Below are positions 6,086 through 7,219 of a stretch of 7,219 bases of DNA, one piece after another. A model generated the notes under the pieces. That model saw only the letters and a list, made by a program, of their open reading frames with translations, made no database searches and was not told the origin of the DNA. The DNA is from Candidatus Woesearchaeota archaeon (GTDB taxonomy: Archaea > Nanoarchaeota > Nanoarchaeia > UBA10117 > ARS21). The number at the start of each line of letters is the position of its first letter. The stretch's first letter is position 1. Location of the stretch: assembly GCA_002686215.1 (NCBI GenBank), contig NZAU01000047.1:1227-8445 (forward strand). Direction: 5' to 3'. The translations under genes were made by a program, and so were the position numbers.

Positions 6086-6692
6086 CGACTTTTTATATTC
6101 AGTTCAAATTCCAAACTTTTTATCATCAGAAAAATGTGATGAATTATTAAAAGACATAATGGAATCAGAACAAGATGTGATTGGTTGTGTTGGAGATGAA
6201 CAAGGAAAAAATGCAGTCATACCAGAAATTAGAAAAACTAATGAGTGGTATTTATGTGAACAAGAAGAAAACCAATTCAGACCAACAAAACCAAACAAAG
6301 ATTGGAAATGGTTACAGGACAAAATGTTTCAAATGGCCAATATTGTAAATGATAAAGTATTTCATTTTGATATTGATGGGTGTGATAATGAATTAAAATT
6401 AATAGAATACACAAAGGGTGGTTTCTATGGTTGGCACACAGACTTTAATGCAGGAACTTGTTCAGTAAGAAAATTAGTAGGGATAATCCAATTAACAGAC
6501 CCGAGTGAATATGAGGGTGGAGATGTTCAATTCGGTATCCAAGACAAAGATACAAAAGAATGGTATACAATGAACAAACTAAAAGGTTCACTAACTCTTT
6601 TTCCAGCATTTTTATCTCACAATGTAACACCCGTTACTGATGGAACTCGATATGTAATTCAAGAATTATTTGTCGGAGACCACTTCAAATAG
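6066..6692 (+). CDS. 2-oxoglutarate/Fe(II)-dependent oxygenase, prolyl-hydroxylase type
   Basis: A 208-residue protein with the complete facial triad of the P4H-like 2OG-Fe(II) oxygenase fold: GWHTDF (His124, Asp126), SHNVTPV (distal His185) and GTRY (Arg195, which binds the 2OG carboxylate). The double-stranded beta-helix segment LTDPSEYEGGDVQF lies between. The length suits single-domain phage members of this family. It uses Fe(II), O2 and 2-oxoglutarate to hydroxylate a side chain or other group; the substrate is not evident. The ATG at 6066 lies 20 nt inside the Hint-protein gene with no good ribosome site, so reinitiation is likely. A shared protein target with the upstream gene is possible. 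The next gene encodes another member of the same fold. Confidence 0.88.
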   Translation: MSQKQNNDFLYSVQIPNFLSSEKCDELLKDIMESEQDVIGCVGDEQGKNAVIPEIRKTNEWYLCEQEENQFRPTKPNKDWKWLQDKMFQMANIVNDKVFHFDIDGCDNELKLIEYTKGGFYGWHTDFNAGTCSVRKLVGIIQLTDPSEYEGGDVQFGIQDKDTKEWYTMNKLKGSLTLFPAFLSHNVTPVTDGTRYVIQELFVGDHFK

Positions 6693-6699
6693 GAGCAAA

Positions 6700-7219
6700 A
6701 TGTATAAACCAATAGATATGGAAAGTTTAAAGTTAAATCAAAACTTTAAATGGGCAATAGAAAGAAAAAACTTTTTTACACAAGAAGATTGTGACTTTTT
6801 TATCAAGTTCATAGATGAACAATCTGAAAGAAAACAAGGACACTACACAGGCGGTGTAAATCCTACTTGGAAAGATGACGAAATTATGGACGACAATGTT
6901 TGTATGTTAAACATAGGTAAAAATGAAGAACAAAAATATCTTGATAAGTTTTGGAGTGCAATCAAAATAGCAGATGCCACCACATACAAATATAACATCA
7001 AAGGAATATACAAAAATAGACTACAAGCACATAGATATGATGTAGGTGATTGGTATAATCCACATTCAGATTTTCATTCAACAGCAGATTTTAGTTCAGT
7101 TAAGTTAACTTGTATCGTCTTTTTAAACGACCACACAGATTATGAGGGTGGAGTTTTTAGTTTGTTTGACGGAACAATTATTGAACCTGAGGTGGGTAAA
7201 CTGATTATACATCCATCAT
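6700..7219 (+). CDS. Second 2OG-Fe(II) oxygenase, 3'-truncated by the window
   Basis: The frame opens with ATG at 6700 and runs 173 codons to the right edge without a stop. AGGAG (6691-6695, overlapping the previous TAG) lies 4 nt upstream. The protein has NPHSDFH with the first iron ligands His122 and Asp124, then VFLNDHTDYEGG (140-151) and VGKLIIHPS at the edge, the strand just before the distal His. The distal His and the 2OG-binding Arg would lie beyond the window, so the active site cannot be confirmed. The N-terminal FTQEDCDFFIKFID resembles the start of prolyl-4-hydroxylase-like proteins. It shares the YEGG segment with the upstream oxygenase but is otherwise clearly different, so it is not a recent duplicate. 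The substrate is unknown. Confidence 0.85.
   Translation, partial: MYKPIDMESLKLNQNFKWAIERKNFFTQEDCDFFIKFIDEQSERKQGHYTGGVNPTWKDDEIMDDNVCMLNIGKNEEQKYLDKFWSAIKIADATTYKYNIKGIYKNRLQAHRYDVGDWYNPHSDFHSTADFSSVKLTCIVFLNDHTDYEGGVFSLFDGTIIEPEVGKLIIHPS

Noticed and set aside
1..7219. Absence of CTAG as evidence of restriction avoidance
   Set aside because: CTAG is depleted in most bacterial and phage genomes for other reasons, so its absence here is not informative by itself.

Overview
The window is a densely packed, AT-rich piece of a tailed-phage genome with every convincing gene on the + strand. A T4-type sliding clamp (gp45-like) followed directly by a T4-type clamp-loader ATPase (gp44-like) identifies a T4-like myovirus. 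The low GC, the compact 1-30 nt junctions and the company of 2-oxoglutarate/Fe(II) oxygenases, a zinc-ribbon protein and GCSWTYG-type SGNH proteins suggest an uncultured aquatic, probably marine, virus. That habitat is an inference; no host can be named from the sequence.

Layout: (1) 1-423, the 3' part of a Mom-like DNA-modification gene whose protein ends in a peptide resembling a clamp-binding (PIP-box-like) tail. (2) 424-471, a short gap with a sigma70-like promoter and a ribosome site for the clamp. (3) 478-2353, a replication block of clamp, clamp loader and a small CxxC/CxxC zinc-ribbon protein, coupled by TAGTG and ATGA overlaps. (4) 2355-3852, two tandem, overlapping paralogous SGNH-like hydrolases. 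(5) 3827-4264, a GNAT acetyltransferase. (6) 4292-6085, a 597-residue protein, perhaps a virion component, that carries two Hint (intein/hedgehog-type) domains in tandem at its C-terminus. (7) 6066-7219, two different 2OG-Fe(II) oxygenases, the second cut by the window edge.

The first block copies DNA and probably modifies it; the clamp may recruit the modification enzyme. The second half consists of enzymes that act on other molecules (SGNH, GNAT, 2OG oxygenases) around a protein that looks built for self-processing. Their substrates cannot be read from sequence.

Two observations stand out. First, the tandem Hint domains have complementary defects: the first keeps the terminal His-Asn but lacks the TxxH motif and has Ser in place of Cys1, while the second keeps Cys1 and TxxH but lacks the terminal His-Asn. 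Second, neither GATC nor CATG occurs anywhere in the 7.2 kb, next to a gene for a probable anti-restriction DNA modifier. There is no stretch of more than 300 bases without a gene, and I see no tRNA, rRNA, CRISPR array or insertion sequence.
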